Shown in pieces: positions 54,392 through 63,614 of a stretch of 64,000 bases of DNA; the first letter of the stretch is position 1; every line of letters starts with the position of its first letter. The stretch is from positions 434,001 through 498,000 of the forward strand of contig JAHBTK010000005.1 of the NCBI GenBank assembly GCA_019638625.1, in the 5' to 3' direction. The stretch comes from Chitinophagaceae bacterium (lineage in GTDB: Bacteria; Bacteroidota; Bacteroidia; Chitinophagales; Chitinophagaceae). Both the position numbers and the translations under genes were made by a program. Below the pieces are notes generated by a model that was not told the DNA's origin, did no database searches, and worked only from the letters and a program-made list of their open reading frames with translations.

Positions 54392-54409
54392 GCTTTAATT
54401 ATTAATACA

Positions 54410-54447
54410 AACCGGCCGCCTGTCTGATCGTGAAGAGGTGGCCGGTT
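54410..54447 (+). terminator. Hairpin after SusD 2 (terminator or attenuator)
   Basis: An 11 bp stem (aaccggccgcc / ggtggccggtt, one G-T pair) with a 16 nt loop, followed by the weakly T-rich ATTGTTC. It lies 19 nt after the SusD stop codon and ends 29 nt before the fucosidase-like start. Confidence 0.55.
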
Positions 54448-54475
54448 ATTGTTCATATCAATACTGCTTCCGGTT

Positions 54476-55942
54476 ATGAAAATAATTAATGGGCTCCGGC
54501 TTTGTATCCTTTTGCTCTTACATTACAACTCGTTTTCACAACCAACAATATTCCTTAGGTCCAACGAAGTGACCAATCTGCCGGCTGCAGAAGCCACACT
54601 TACAGGCGGATTATCCATTCATCGCTATCAAAACCTGGACAAAGATCCCAAAGTATTTGCCGTAGAAAGCTGGAAGCATACAGGCCAGTCTTTCACATGG
54701 AATGTAAATGTTCCCGAAAAAGGAGCTTATAAAGTTGCCATCCTGCTGGCTGCAAAAAAAATTTCCTCAGAGTCGCCATTGGTTTTGGAATTATCTTCCG
54801 GCAAAGAGAAAATAAATTTAAGTATCGCTGATACGGAATGGGATAAAAAATTCTTTGCCGGTTCGCTCCGTTTGAATGCAGGAGTGCAAACGTTACACTT
54901 ACGCCTTACCAGAGCTACCGACAAGCAACAAGCTGAACTAAGCGTCTATTCAATAGAAATAGCTACCGAAAAAAACTGGGAAAAACATCATACAGCAGCA
55001 GAAAGCATCCGTACCAGACCCTCCTGGCTGGACAAAGCCAAGTATGGGTTATTTTTTCACTGGAATGCCAGGAGCCAGCCGGAGCAAGGTGATGCTAAAT
55101 CATATATAAATGCCGTACAGGATTTTGATGTGAAAAAATTTTCGTCCATGGTGCATGAAACCGGAGCGGATTTTATAGTGCTTACTACCAGTTGGGATCT
55201 GCAAACTTTTCCGGCGCCACTAAAATCATTAGACGCATTAATGCCGGGTAATACAACGCCGAGAGACCTTATAGCTGATTTGGCTGATGCGCTTGCTCAT
55301 TACAATATTAAACTGATGGTATATTGTAACTTCAGGATTAACAGGATAGGCTGGAAAAAAGAAGATCGCATGATACCTGGAAAAACAGACAGCTTCTTCA
55401 CCAGGATATCTTCCATTTATCAGGAAATTGGTGAACGCTATGCAGGAAAAATTGGCGGTGTGTGGATAGACGATGGCATGGGATTGTATCCGCACAATGC
55501 CTCATTCGAAAAAATAACGGGGCTCATTAAACATCGTGATAAAAATATTGTTGTCGGCTATAACTCCTGGATCTATCTCCGGTTTACTGACTTCCAGGAT
55601 TTCTATGGAGGAGAATATGGCATTTCGCTTCATTCAGCCGGAGTTGGAAATCCGCACCTACCGGTTGGAGGAAACGGTTATTATATTTCAGGACCACAAC
55701 AAGGGTTAAAAGCTACTTTTTGCGGGCTGCTGGAACCAGGGGATTGGACACATACAGAGTCTAACCAGGTCATTCCGCCTCCTTTACTTTCGCCCGACTC
55801 GCTGGTGAACATTGTGAAAGAGGCCAGGCTCAGAAGGAACCTCCCGGTAATGAATGTGAGGATATACCAGGACGGAACCATTTCACCGGAAACGCTGACT
55901 CTGCTTAAACACGTAAAAGAAAGCTTACTGCCGGCTAAATAG
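54476..55942 (+). CDS. GH29-like (alpha-L-fucosidase-type) secreted protein
   Basis: A 488-residue protein from MKIINGLRLCILLLLHYNSFSQ (signal peptide). Residues about 25-165 form a beta-sandwich carbohydrate-binding-like module (GQSFTWNVNVPEKGAYKVAILLAAKK). The catalytic part begins PSWLDKAKYGLFFHWNARSQP and includes SMVHETGADFIVLTTSWDLQTFP and the candidate nucleophile Asp332/Asp333 in GGVWIDDGMGLYPHNASF. GH29 enzymes cleave alpha-L-fucosides with an Asp at this position. The usual His-His pair of canonical fucosidases near W-H-x-x is changed (LFFHWNAR), so activity or specificity may differ. It follows SusD 2. Confidence 0.78.
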   Translation: MKIINGLRLCILLLLHYNSFSQPTIFLRSNEVTNLPAAEATLTGGLSIHRYQNLDKDPKVFAVESWKHTGQSFTWNVNVPEKGAYKVAILLAAKKISSESPLVLELSSGKEKINLSIADTEWDKKFFAGSLRLNAGVQTLHLRLTRATDKQQAELSVYSIEIATEKNWEKHHTAAESIRTRPSWLDKAKYGLFFHWNARSQPEQGDAKSYINAVQDFDVKKFSSMVHETGADFIVLTTSWDLQTFPAPLKSLDALMPGNTTPRDLIADLADALAHYNIKLMVYCNFRINRIGWKKEDRMIPGKTDSFFTRISSIYQEIGERYAGKIGGVWIDDGMGLYPHNASFEKITGLIKHRDKNIVVGYNSWIYLRFTDFQDFYGGEYGISLHSAGVGNPHLPVGGNGYYISGPQQGLKATFCGLLEPGDWTHTESNQVIPPPLLSPDSLVNIVKEARLRRNLPVMNVRIYQDGTISPETLTLLKHVKESLLPAK

Positions 55943-55988
55943 TAATTTCACCAACATTCAACTACCTGAAACAAAACAGTATAATCAC

Positions 55989-58352
55989 ATGCCTACATCA
56001 TTAAAAAGATACTTGCTGTGCGTCGCTTTAATAATCTTTTCTTTTAACCTGGCTGCACAGGTCACTTTTTTTGTATCTCCGGATGGTAGCGACAGGAATA
56101 GTGGTTCTGTCAGCAAACCTTTTAAAACCTTGCATCATGCTGTTCAAGCAGCATCCGGAATAAGAGCGAAAGATGTGGTAATTGCTATGCAGAAGGGAAT
56201 ATATTACCTTGACAAAACCATTACATTAGATGCCGCTAAGTTTCTCCCGGCCTCTTTACAAATTACGGCATTCAACAACGAAGGCGTAACCATCAGCGCG
56301 GGCAAAAGGCTGAATTTGCAATGGAAGCCATGGAAAAATGGCATATACATGGCAAATGTTCCTGCAGGAATTTCTTTTGAACGAATGTATATCAGCAACT
56401 CATTGCAACCGTTAGCGCGGTATCCCAACTACGATTCAACCGCCAGAATATTTCACGGTACCGCCGCAGACGCTATTGCCCCCGAACGGGTGAAAAAGTG
56501 GAAGGATCCGGCCGGCGGCTATATTCACGCGTTACATGCTTATGAATGGGGTGGATTTCATTATCGTATAACCGGCGCCGATAGTGAAGGCAATGTGCAG
56601 TTGGAAGGCGGATGGCAGAATAACCGCCCTAATAAAATGCACGAAAAATACCGTTTTGTTGAAAACATCTTCGAGGAACTGGATGCCCCCGGTGAATGGT
56701 GGCTTGACAGGAATAAAGATATTCTTTACTATTATCCGCCTAAAGGTATTGATATCACAAAAGCGATGGTAACAGTATCTCAGCTTAAAAACAGCATAGA
56801 GCTGAAAGGCACAGAAGCAAAACCTCTCAGGCAGGTCGGTATATCAGGCATACACTTCGCTCACAATGAAAGAAGTTTCATGGATACCAAAGAGCCATTG
56901 CTGCGCAGCGACTGGACAATCTACCGTGGTGGTGTAATTTTACTGGATGGCACGGAAAGATGTAAAATTTCTGATTGCGTTTTTGAAGGTATTGGCGGTA
57001 ATGCCATAATGGTGAGCAACTATAATAAATACGATACCATCACCGGTTGTCATATTTATAACACAGGGGCAAATGCGGTGTGCTTTATAGGCGACACAAA
57101 AGCAGTACGCTCCCCTTCATTTGGATATGAAAATTTTGTTCCTTATGATCAACTGGATAAAACACCGGGACCACTCACCAATAACTTCCCGCAAAACTGT
57201 GTGGTGACCGATAATCTTTTTCACGACCTGGGCGATATTGAGAAACAGGCAACAGGCGTGCAGATACAGGTAGCTTCTGGAATTACGGTCAGTCATAACA
57301 GTATATATCAAACATCACGGGCGGGCATCAACATTGGCGATGGCGCTTTTGGCGGGCATATTATTGAGTTCAACGATGTATTCAATACCGTGCGGGAAAC
57401 AGGAGATCACGGCTCGTTTAATTCGTGGGGACGGGATCGTTTTTGGGCACCAGGCAGAAGGTATATGGATAGTCTTGCTGCCGCTCATCCTGAACTGATT
57501 TTACTGGATGCGCAAAAACAAACCATTATACGCAATAACCGGTTCCGTTGCGATCATGGCTGGGATATTGATCTGGATGACGGCTCCTCCAATTACCATA
57601 TTTACAACAACCTCTGCCTGAATGGCGGGCTAAAATTGAGAGAGGGCTTTTACCGTATCGTAGAAAACAATATCATGATCAACAATTCCTTTCACCCGCA
57701 TGTATGGTTTAAAAACAGTGGCGATGTTTTTGAAAGGAACATCGTGATGAAAAAATACGCGCCCATACAGGTAAAAGACTGGGGTAACAGGATCGATAAC
57801 AATTTGTTTCCCGATACCATCGCCTTGCACGATGCTCAATCCCGGGGCACAGATAAAAACAGCCTGGCGGGCGATCCCATGTTTGTAAACCCTTCAAAAG
57901 GAGATTATACTGTGTTGCCGGCATCACCGGCACTAAAAGTCGGCTTTAAAAACTTTCCTATGAATGAATTCGGCGTTCAAAAGCCTTCGCTTAAAAGGAT
58001 AGCGCAGCATCCCCAGATACCGGTGCTTATAACCGATGCAGGGCTGGCAGACAAATCTGTACCGGTTGCCTTTTTAGGAGGTTCCATTAAATCTGTGGAT
58101 GGACTGGGAGATCGCTCAGCGTATGGTTTACCCGACGAATCCGGTGTTATTATTTTATCTGCAGGAAACAATAGTTTACTAGCTCAATCGGGACTGCAGG
58201 ACAAGGATGTTATCCGCAAGGCTGATGGCAAAATGATCGAAGGTGTAAAACAGTTAATGGATACTTATCAAACACTAAACTGGACAGGGCGTATTCCCCT
58301 GGAAATAATACGGAATCAGCAAACTTTGAAGCTGATATTAAAGACAAAGTAA
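55989..58352 (+). CDS. Right-handed beta-helix protein with C-terminal PDZ domain
   Basis: A 787-residue secreted protein. Signal peptide (LKRYLLCVALIIFSFNLAAQ), then the opening TFFVSPDGSDRNSGSVSKPFKTLHHAVQAA typical of pectate-lyase-like beta-helix carbohydrate enzymes. Helix repeats run through about residue 660 (CKISDCVFEGIGGNAIMVSNYNKYDTITGCHIYNTGANAVCFIG, VTDNLFHDLGDIEKQATGVQIQVASGITVSHNSIY). The last about 75 residues form a PDZ-like domain (SLLAQSGLQDKDVIRKADGKMIEGVKQLMD). Probable polysaccharide lyase or glycosidase of the second locus; the class cannot be decided. Confidence 0.82.
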   Translation: MPTSLKRYLLCVALIIFSFNLAAQVTFFVSPDGSDRNSGSVSKPFKTLHHAVQAASGIRAKDVVIAMQKGIYYLDKTITLDAAKFLPASLQITAFNNEGVTISAGKRLNLQWKPWKNGIYMANVPAGISFERMYISNSLQPLARYPNYDSTARIFHGTAADAIAPERVKKWKDPAGGYIHALHAYEWGGFHYRITGADSEGNVQLEGGWQNNRPNKMHEKYRFVENIFEELDAPGEWWLDRNKDILYYYPPKGIDITKAMVTVSQLKNSIELKGTEAKPLRQVGISGIHFAHNERSFMDTKEPLLRSDWTIYRGGVILLDGTERCKISDCVFEGIGGNAIMVSNYNKYDTITGCHIYNTGANAVCFIGDTKAVRSPSFGYENFVPYDQLDKTPGPLTNNFPQNCVVTDNLFHDLGDIEKQATGVQIQVASGITVSHNSIYQTSRAGINIGDGAFGGHIIEFNDVFNTVRETGDHGSFNSWGRDRFWAPGRRYMDSLAAAHPELILLDAQKQTIIRNNRFRCDHGWDIDLDDGSSNYHIYNNLCLNGGLKLREGFYRIVENNIMINNSFHPHVWFKNSGDVFERNIVMKKYAPIQVKDWGNRIDNNLFPDTIALHDAQSRGTDKNSLAGDPMFVNPSKGDYTVLPASPALKVGFKNFPMNEFGVQKPSLKRIAQHPQIPVLITDAGLADKSVPVAFLGGSIKSVDGLGDRSAYGLPDESGVIILSAGNNSLLAQSGLQDKDVIRKADGKMIEGVKQLMDTYQTLNWTGRIPLEIIRNQQTLKLILKTK

Positions 58353-58385
58353 ACCTGTAATAACCCGAATAAACGGGAGGATGTA

Positions 58386-58568
58386 CTAGCTGCCTGCCAG
58401 CGAATCTTTAACCTGCAAGGAGTCATTGCCGGAGCCAGCCTTCAACCTGGCTTCAGGAATAATATTGGTATCGTCTGGCAGGCTGTCCACCACTACATGG
58501 GAAGAATTACCGCCACCGCAGGCGGTTATGGTAGCTGCGATCAATAATGTCGCCATAATTTTTTTCAT
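58386..58568 (-). CDS. Very small lipoprotein
   Basis: A 60-residue protein with an unmistakable lipoprotein signal (MKKIMATLLIAATITAC) followed by a short polar, Asp/Ser-rich tail (DSLPDDTNIIPEARLKAGSGNDSLQVKDSL). Tiny lipoproteins like this are common and unannotated in Bacteroidota. It lies between the beta-helix gene (convergent) and the polysaccharide deacetylase gene. No function can be given. Confidence 0.65.
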   Translation of the reverse strand: MKKIMATLLIAATITACGGGNSSHVVVDSLPDDTNIIPEARLKAGSGNDSLQVKDSLAGS

Positions 58569-58790
58569 ATGTCTCGTTTTCCGGATCAGGATTTATTACG
58601 GCAATAATATTGCCAAATCAATTTATTGCTCTTTTAAACCCGATAATTTGTTAAAATCCATTCATTGGTGGTGAGTCGCCGGTATATACCGCTGCAGGCA
58701 GGGGAGGAGCACACCTCCCTTTTATATATTCAATGTGCGGGAAAAACAGTTTTTTGCGTATTCACCGCCGGGCGCAGCATCGGGATGGTT

Positions 58791-59633
58791 TTATAAACCG
58801 GGCCGGGTTTTAAAGGTTTTATTCATCGCCCTTATCATTGATTCAGGGTTCCAGTCACCGGGCACGATCATTCTTCTGATAGTGTACAGCGGCTCATTTT
58901 CGTCAATTTTGGTGGATAACTGAAAAGCGGCTTTGATATCACGTTTTTTTAGTTCGGGTATGCCTTCCTGTGTCCATACGCCGAATGGGTAAGCCAGGTA
59001 ACGCACCGGCTTACCTGTGATATCTTCCAGTTGTTTACAGGATTTTACGATCTGTTCATCCCAGTCTTCCGGTTGGTATTTTTTCAGGTTCTGGTGCGAC
59101 CAGGTATGTGTTTCGATGGCATGTCCTTCTTCCGCTAATCCTTTTACCTGCTCCTTACTCATGTATATGGAACGCCCCAGGGATATGGTCATGATAAAAA
59201 ATACACCTTTGAAACCATGTTTCTTTAGTTCCGGAGCGCCGATGGTGTACTGGTCCACCACACCATCGTCAAAAGTGATCATAATGGGTTTAGGGGGCAG
59301 GGGAGTGCCTTTGGTAAGGTAATCATACAACTGGTCGGGTAAAACGGTTTGATAACCGCTATCCGCTAATATCTGCATCTGGGCTTTGAACCTCGCAGGC
59401 GGAACTATTACATCTTTCGCCAGCCTGGATTCATTTCCTTTCCACTCCCTGATCTGGTGATAACATAATACGGGTACCTCAATGCCGGGAAGTGCCACCG
59501 AATCTTTGGTGTGGGTATTTTCCATTGCCGGCTCCATACTGGTTGCAGTAGAATCCTGTTTGCCGGAGTCCGGGTTGGCGGGAGTATTGCAGCTAAAAGC
59601 TGCCAGGGTCACTAACAGAAAAATATTCCTCAT
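58791..59633 (-). CDS. Polysaccharide deacetylase-family lipoprotein (NodB fold)
   Basis: A 280-residue lipoprotein from MRNIFLLVTLAAFSCNTPANP; an open frame extends 21 codons upstream, but this start gives a proper lipobox. The NodB domain has the metal-binding motifs ITFDDGVVDQYT (MT1) and IETHTWSHQNL (MT2), and YLAYPFGVWTQEG (MT3). It would remove acetyl groups from peptidoglycan or a surface polysaccharide at the periplasmic face. It is divergent from the SDR gene at 59738. Confidence 0.9.
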   Translation of the reverse strand: MRNIFLLVTLAAFSCNTPANPDSGKQDSTATSMEPAMENTHTKDSVALPGIEVPVLCYHQIREWKGNESRLAKDVIVPPARFKAQMQILADSGYQTVLPDQLYDYLTKGTPLPPKPIMITFDDGVVDQYTIGAPELKKHGFKGVFFIMTISLGRSIYMSKEQVKGLAEEGHAIETHTWSHQNLKKYQPEDWDEQIVKSCKQLEDITGKPVRYLAYPFGVWTQEGIPELKKRDIKAAFQLSTKIDENEPLYTIRRMIVPGDWNPESMIRAMNKTFKTRPGL

Positions 59634-59715
59634 ACAGTTGAAACGATAAATGCCCCAAAAAGGTATGCAAGGTAAAAACAGTTTTTGAGCTGACAATAAA
59701 ACTATTCCAATACGG

Positions 59716-59723
59716 TAAATTTG
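59716..59723 (+). promoter_or_regulatory. -7 box upstream of SDR gene
   Basis: TAAATTTG matches TAnnTTTG, 14 nt before ATG 59738, so the leader would be very short. The nearest upstream TTG is about 28 nt away, further than usual. Confidence 0.4.
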
Positions 59724-59737
59724 TAAAAAAACTTAGT

Positions 59738-60523
59738 ATGGATCTGTCACTTACAGGAAGGAATGCTGTCATCTGCGGTAGTACACAGGGAATCGGGTTG
59801 GCGGTTGCCCGGGAGTTGGCCGCGGCCGGCGCTAATTGTGTGCTTCTTGCCAGGAATGAGGAAAGTTTGCAAAAAGCACTGTCAACCCTGTTTGTTTCAG
59901 AAGGACAGCAGCATGGTTCCCGGGTGGCCGATTTTTCGGATACGGGCGCTGTTAAGGCAGCCATTGCGGATATCGTTGCCGAAAAAACTGTTCATGTGCT
60001 GATCAACAATACAGGAGGACCGCCCCCGGGCGCTATCACAGACGCTACGGGTGCTGATCTTGAAGCGGCTTTCCGGCAACATATCGTTAATAACCAGGTA
60101 TTGGTGCAGGCCGTATTGCCGGGTATGCAACAGGCTGCCTATGGTCGGATCATCAATATCATTTCCACTTCGGTAAAAGTGCCGCTTCCCAACCTCGGTG
60201 TTTCCAATACCATAAGAGCCGCCGTGGCCGGCTGGGCCAAAACACTTTCTAATGAGACAGGCAAATACAATATAACGGTCAATAATATCCTGCCAGGGTT
60301 TACCAATACGCAGCGGATAAGAAGCATTGTAGAAATGACGATGAAGGAACGGGGGGTGAGTGAAAAGGAAGCGATAACAATTCTCAGTGAACCCATTCCA
60401 TTAAAGAGGTTTGCGGAGCCGCAGGAAATTGCCAACCTGGCGGCATTCCTTGCATCGCCGGCAGCCTCCTATATCACGGGAACCAGCATACGGGTGGACG
60501 GGGGAAGAACAGGGGTTATATAA
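59738..60523 (+). CDS. SDR-family oxidoreductase with altered active site
   Basis: A 261-residue short-chain dehydrogenase fold. Cofactor motif CGSTQGIGLAVARELAAAG (residues 13-31), NNTGGPPPGAI in place of the usual NNAG, and the normal C-terminal YITGTSIRVDGGRTGVI. The catalytic Tyr-x3-Lys is replaced by Ser156-Asn-Thr-Ile-Arg160 (GVSNTIRAAVAGWAK), while Ser remains in IISTSVK. So ordinary reductase chemistry is doubtful. It is often annotated as 3-oxoacyl-ACP reductase-like, which I would not claim. It is divergent from the deacetylase gene; a palindrome follows at the 3' end. Confidence 0.85.
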   Translation: MDLSLTGRNAVICGSTQGIGLAVARELAAAGANCVLLARNEESLQKALSTLFVSEGQQHGSRVADFSDTGAVKAAIADIVAEKTVHVLINNTGGPPPGAITDATGADLEAAFRQHIVNNQVLVQAVLPGMQQAAYGRIINIISTSVKVPLPNLGVSNTIRAAVAGWAKTLSNETGKYNITVNNILPGFTNTQRIRSIVEMTMKERGVSEKEAITILSEPIPLKRFAEPQEIANLAAFLASPAASYITGTSIRVDGGRTGVI

Positions 60524-60556
60524 GGGCGCAGGTTTCAGGACATCAGTCGGTTACCT

Positions 60557-60611
60557 ACCTGTCAGGTTTTGCAGCGCGGCGTTCCGTCCCGGCAAACCTA
60601 ACAGGTCTTTT
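60557..60611 (+). terminator. Palindromic terminator between SDR and acid phosphatase genes
   Basis: Arms acctgtcaggttt (60557-60569) and aaacctaacaggt (60594-60606) pair in 12 of 13 positions, followed by CTTTT. The aacctgtcaggtt core is a common Bacteroidota spacer palindrome. It can serve both convergent genes. Confidence 0.55.
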
Positions 60612-60613
60612 GG

Positions 60614-61420
60614 TCAATATTTTTTCAACCCCTGCAAAATGATGCTATCTTTTTTTGCAGGCGCCAGTTCGTGCCGGTATTCATACAACATGCTCTCCCA
60701 ATCGCCATACATTGCGTTGGGCAGTACTATGAAACGGGAGCCGAACAATGCGGCATTCTGGCGGGTAAGATTATTCCGGATCTCTTCCGGCCGTTTATCA
60801 AAAGCGGAACTGAAATCGCTCAGGTTATCGCCAAACAACATTACAATATCATGTGTTTTTGATACCGCGTCTCTGCGGGGGCCTTTTCCTGAACCGGCTG
60901 TCTTTAAAGTCAGGTGTTCATTTGTGGCATCGGGAAAATTCCAGCGCTGCAGATCTTTGAGGGTTTGTTCTCTTTCTTCCTCAAGCCGGTTGGTAATATA
61001 AAAAACAGCCACTCCCTTACTTTTGGCATACTGAAAAAAACTCAGCGCACCCGGTACGGTGTCGCAATCTATTCTTTTCGTCCATTCTATCCAGGAAGCA
61101 TCGGCATACTCCTGGTTCTTCAGAGCGATATGCACCTGGTAAGGACTATTGTCCAGCACCGTTTCATCAATATCGGTTACTACTGCCAGGGGTCTTTTAT
61201 TTGGCTGCTGTAAAATAATATCCAGTTGAAGCCGGGCTGTATTATAAGCCTGGTAACAAAGTGCCCGGTACTCAGAGGCTTTTTGTTGCCAGACGGCTCC
61301 CCATAACGGGCCCTTTGCGACCAGTGATTCATCTGTATGACCGGCCGATTGGATACCTCTGGGAGCATTACAGGAAAGGAAGACGCCGAGCAGGATACTA
61401 CAAAAAATTACCCTTTGCAT
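60614..61420 (-). CDS. HAD acid phosphatase, 5'-nucleotidase lipoprotein e(P4) family
   Basis: A 268-residue lipoprotein (MQRVIFCSILLGVFLSC). HAD class B motif VVTDIDETVLDNSPYQ with the nucleophile Asp and DxD, GVAVFYITNRLEEEREQTLKDLQRW, and IVMLFGDNLSDFSSAFDKR. Members remove phosphate from nucleotides such as NMN in Haemophilus, or from other phosphomonoesters, at the outer membrane. Length fits the family. It lies downstream of the phosphodiesterase-like gene in the same direction (73 bp), so the two may form a phosphate-scavenging unit. Confidence 0.93.
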   Translation of the reverse strand: MQRVIFCSILLGVFLSCNAPRGIQSAGHTDESLVAKGPLWGAVWQQKASEYRALCYQAYNTARLQLDIILQQPNKRPLAVVTDIDETVLDNSPYQVHIALKNQEYADASWIEWTKRIDCDTVPGALSFFQYAKSKGVAVFYITNRLEEEREQTLKDLQRWNFPDATNEHLTLKTAGSGKGPRRDAVSKTHDIVMLFGDNLSDFSSAFDKRPEEIRNNLTRQNAALFGSRFIVLPNAMYGDWESMLYEYRHELAPAKKDSIILQGLKKY

Positions 61421-61493
61421 TGTATTATATTTTGATCTGGTTTATGGGGAGATGAGATAACACCTGAGACCAGGAAAACCTGCAACGGTTAAT

Positions 61494-62726
61494 CTATTTA
61501 TCAACGATGATCCAACGGTTGAGCAGGTTATCAGGAAACTCTATCACAATTTTATAAAAGGGCGACTTCTTATCTGTCAGCGCGATCGTGGCTTTTTGAT
61601 CGGAGACCGGAACAGTAGCCGCCAGTATATAATCATCCTTACCTCCCTGTTTAAAGTTGTTGGTGGACGATATCCATATTTTAGCATTACCTTTTTTGTT
61701 CAGCGCTTTCCAGTTCACCACTATACTGCCCTGGTCAATAGCGGCAGTAGCATTGGTAGCTGATATTTTTCCTGTTAGTGGAATACCGTCTATTTCCCTG
61801 GCCTGGCTGACCGGAATGGTGATGTCCAGAAAACGGGCGAGGCTGGGCATAATGTCAACCACGCCGGGTACACCTGTTTTGAAATAGCTGTTCAACCCAC
61901 GAGCATTGGTCACGATCCATGTGTTTCTTTCCCTGTCCGATTGCCCGCCATGCCCTTTGCCGTCCTCCTCGCGTCTTCCATGATCAGTGGTGATATAAAT
62001 TACCCAGTCTTCCTTAAACTGCTGTTTGCGGTATTGTATGGCTGACCAAAGACGGCTGATCTGCGTATCCATTATTTCTACCGCTTTATAAAACTGCGGG
62101 CTGTCGCCATACATATGCCCCATATCATCGGTATATTCCAGGTACACCCAGGAGAGGTCGGGGGATTCTTTACGGATATAGTCGGCAGCGTGGTTCACCA
62201 CTGCTTCGTCTATGCGATGCATGAAGTCCCTTTCTTTATCATGCGGATAATTCACGGTATCCAGTTCCAATCCGTCAAAATGGTAGTCCAGTTTGATTTT
62301 TCCGGTAGCTTCCAATCCTTCCCCTACCAACTTTGTCCGGTTGTCCTCCCAACTGGAAAAAACAGCCGTTTTTTTGGCGGGATACTGGTCTTTAAATAAC
62401 CGGAAAATTGTGGGATAATTATAATTGGGAGCGGCAATATCGTTGCCCCATACATTGTGCTTATTCACCCAGGTTCCCGTTAGTAAACTGTTGTAACCCA
62501 CCGCAGAGATGGTAGGTGTTTGTGAATAACCTCCCTTCTCCCCGCCAACATACGCCCTGGTATAGCCTCCTTCCCTGGCAATGGCATCCAGCGCCGGAGT
62601 ATTCAGCTTTTCAATAACATCAGCGGAAATGCCATCTACTATCACAAAAATAGCTTTCCTGTTCTGTTGCGAAAAGCAATGGCCGGTAATCGAAACAATA
62701 AGTAGTCCTGCAATTAAATACTTCAT
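61494..62726 (-). CDS. Secreted type I phosphodiesterase / nucleotide pyrophosphatase-family protein
   Basis: A 410-residue alkaline-phosphatase-fold protein with a signal peptide (MKYLIAGLLIVSITGHCFSQ). The N-terminal IFVIVDGISADVIEKLNTPALDAIAREG carries the first metal ligand and SQTPTISAVGYNSLLTG the candidate Thr/Ser nucleophile. WVIYITTDHGRREEDGKGHGGQSDRERNTW has the TDHG and GHGG metal-binding motifs. The last 90 residues are a beta-sandwich-like extension. It hydrolyses phosphodiesters or pyrophosphates outside the cell; the substrate is unknown. Confidence 0.88.
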   Translation of the reverse strand: MKYLIAGLLIVSITGHCFSQQNRKAIFVIVDGISADVIEKLNTPALDAIAREGGYTRAYVGGEKGGYSQTPTISAVGYNSLLTGTWVNKHNVWGNDIAAPNYNYPTIFRLFKDQYPAKKTAVFSSWEDNRTKLVGEGLEATGKIKLDYHFDGLELDTVNYPHDKERDFMHRIDEAVVNHAADYIRKESPDLSWVYLEYTDDMGHMYGDSPQFYKAVEIMDTQISRLWSAIQYRKQQFKEDWVIYITTDHGRREEDGKGHGGQSDRERNTWIVTNARGLNSYFKTGVPGVVDIMPSLARFLDITIPVSQAREIDGIPLTGKISATNATAAIDQGSIVVNWKALNKKGNAKIWISSTNNFKQGGKDDYILAATVPVSDQKATIALTDKKSPFYKIVIEFPDNLLNRWIIVDK

Positions 62727-62870
62727 GATTCTTTATTTATAGAGCCTGATAGAGTTGTAAACCGTATAAAAGTAGGTTTTTGCGCGTATATAAGCTCCTT
62801 GCAGGGAAAACTTTTCAAAAAATAATTTTCAGAGGAAATTGGCCATTGTGTAAATTTTATAGCCAACGTT

Positions 62871-63485
62871 CTATAAGATCCCTCTTTTCATTGCCTTTGC
62901 TATCAGCATAGCTGTATTGGTCGCGTTGAATTTTTCAATCAGGCTTTTGCGGTGGGTGTTTACGGTAGGGATGCTGATAAAAAGTTGCGCCGCTATCTCG
63001 GCATTGGTGAGGCCTTCTGCAATAAGTTGCAGTACTTCTTTCTCGCGGCGGGTGATAACGGGCGCCTCACCGGCAGTTTCACGGAGTGATTGCGCTGCTT
63101 CGAAACTGAGGAATGTTTTGCCCGTTCTTACCGTAGTAATAGCCGTAAGCAGTTCTTCCTTTGTGGCGTTTTTCAGCACATAGCCCGATGCGCCGTTGTC
63201 CATCATGTTGCGGATAACGGGTTGCTGATTAAATGTGCTAAGCCCCAGGATAGCAACAGCAGGATATAATGCTTTTACTTCTTTGCAGAGATCAATACCA
63301 CTTTTGTCGGGAAGGTTGATGTCCATCAGGATAACGTCGGGCTCCTGTTGCCTCAGGAAAGCAAGACAGGATGAAGCATTCATAGCGTGTCCCACCCACT
63401 CTACATCCTTTTCGCCCTGCAGCAACGAACGGATGCCTTCTATCACCATGTAATGGTCGTCCACTATGAATAATTTTGTTTTCAT
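62871..63485 (-). CDS. NarL/FixJ-type response regulator
   Basis: A 204-residue regulator from MKTKLFIVDDHYMVIEGIR; an open frame extends 26 codons upstream to 63563 but has no receiver-like sequence. Phosphoacceptor Asp55 in VILMDINLPDKSGIDL; the C-terminal LuxR-type helix-turn-helix is REKEVLQLIAEGLTNAEIAAQLFISIPTVNTHRKSLIEKF. It pairs with the kinase gene at the window edge. Confidence 0.94.
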   Translation of the reverse strand: MKTKLFIVDDHYMVIEGIRSLLQGEKDVEWVGHAMNASSCLAFLRQQEPDVILMDINLPDKSGIDLCKEVKALYPAVAILGLSTFNQQPVIRNMMDNGASGYVLKNATKEELLTAITTVRTGKTFLSFEAAQSLRETAGEAPVITRREKEVLQLIAEGLTNAEIAAQLFISIPTVNTHRKSLIEKFNATNTAMLIAKAMKRGIL

Positions 63486-63614
63486 TTCCTTTTTTCGCCA
63501 CAAAGATACGAAGGCATGAAGTTTTTTATTGCCACCAACCTGCCTGCAGGAATACAGAGGCACAAAGTTCTCTTCGTGTTTTTGTACCTTAACTTCCCGT
63601 AGCGCCTCCCCGGG

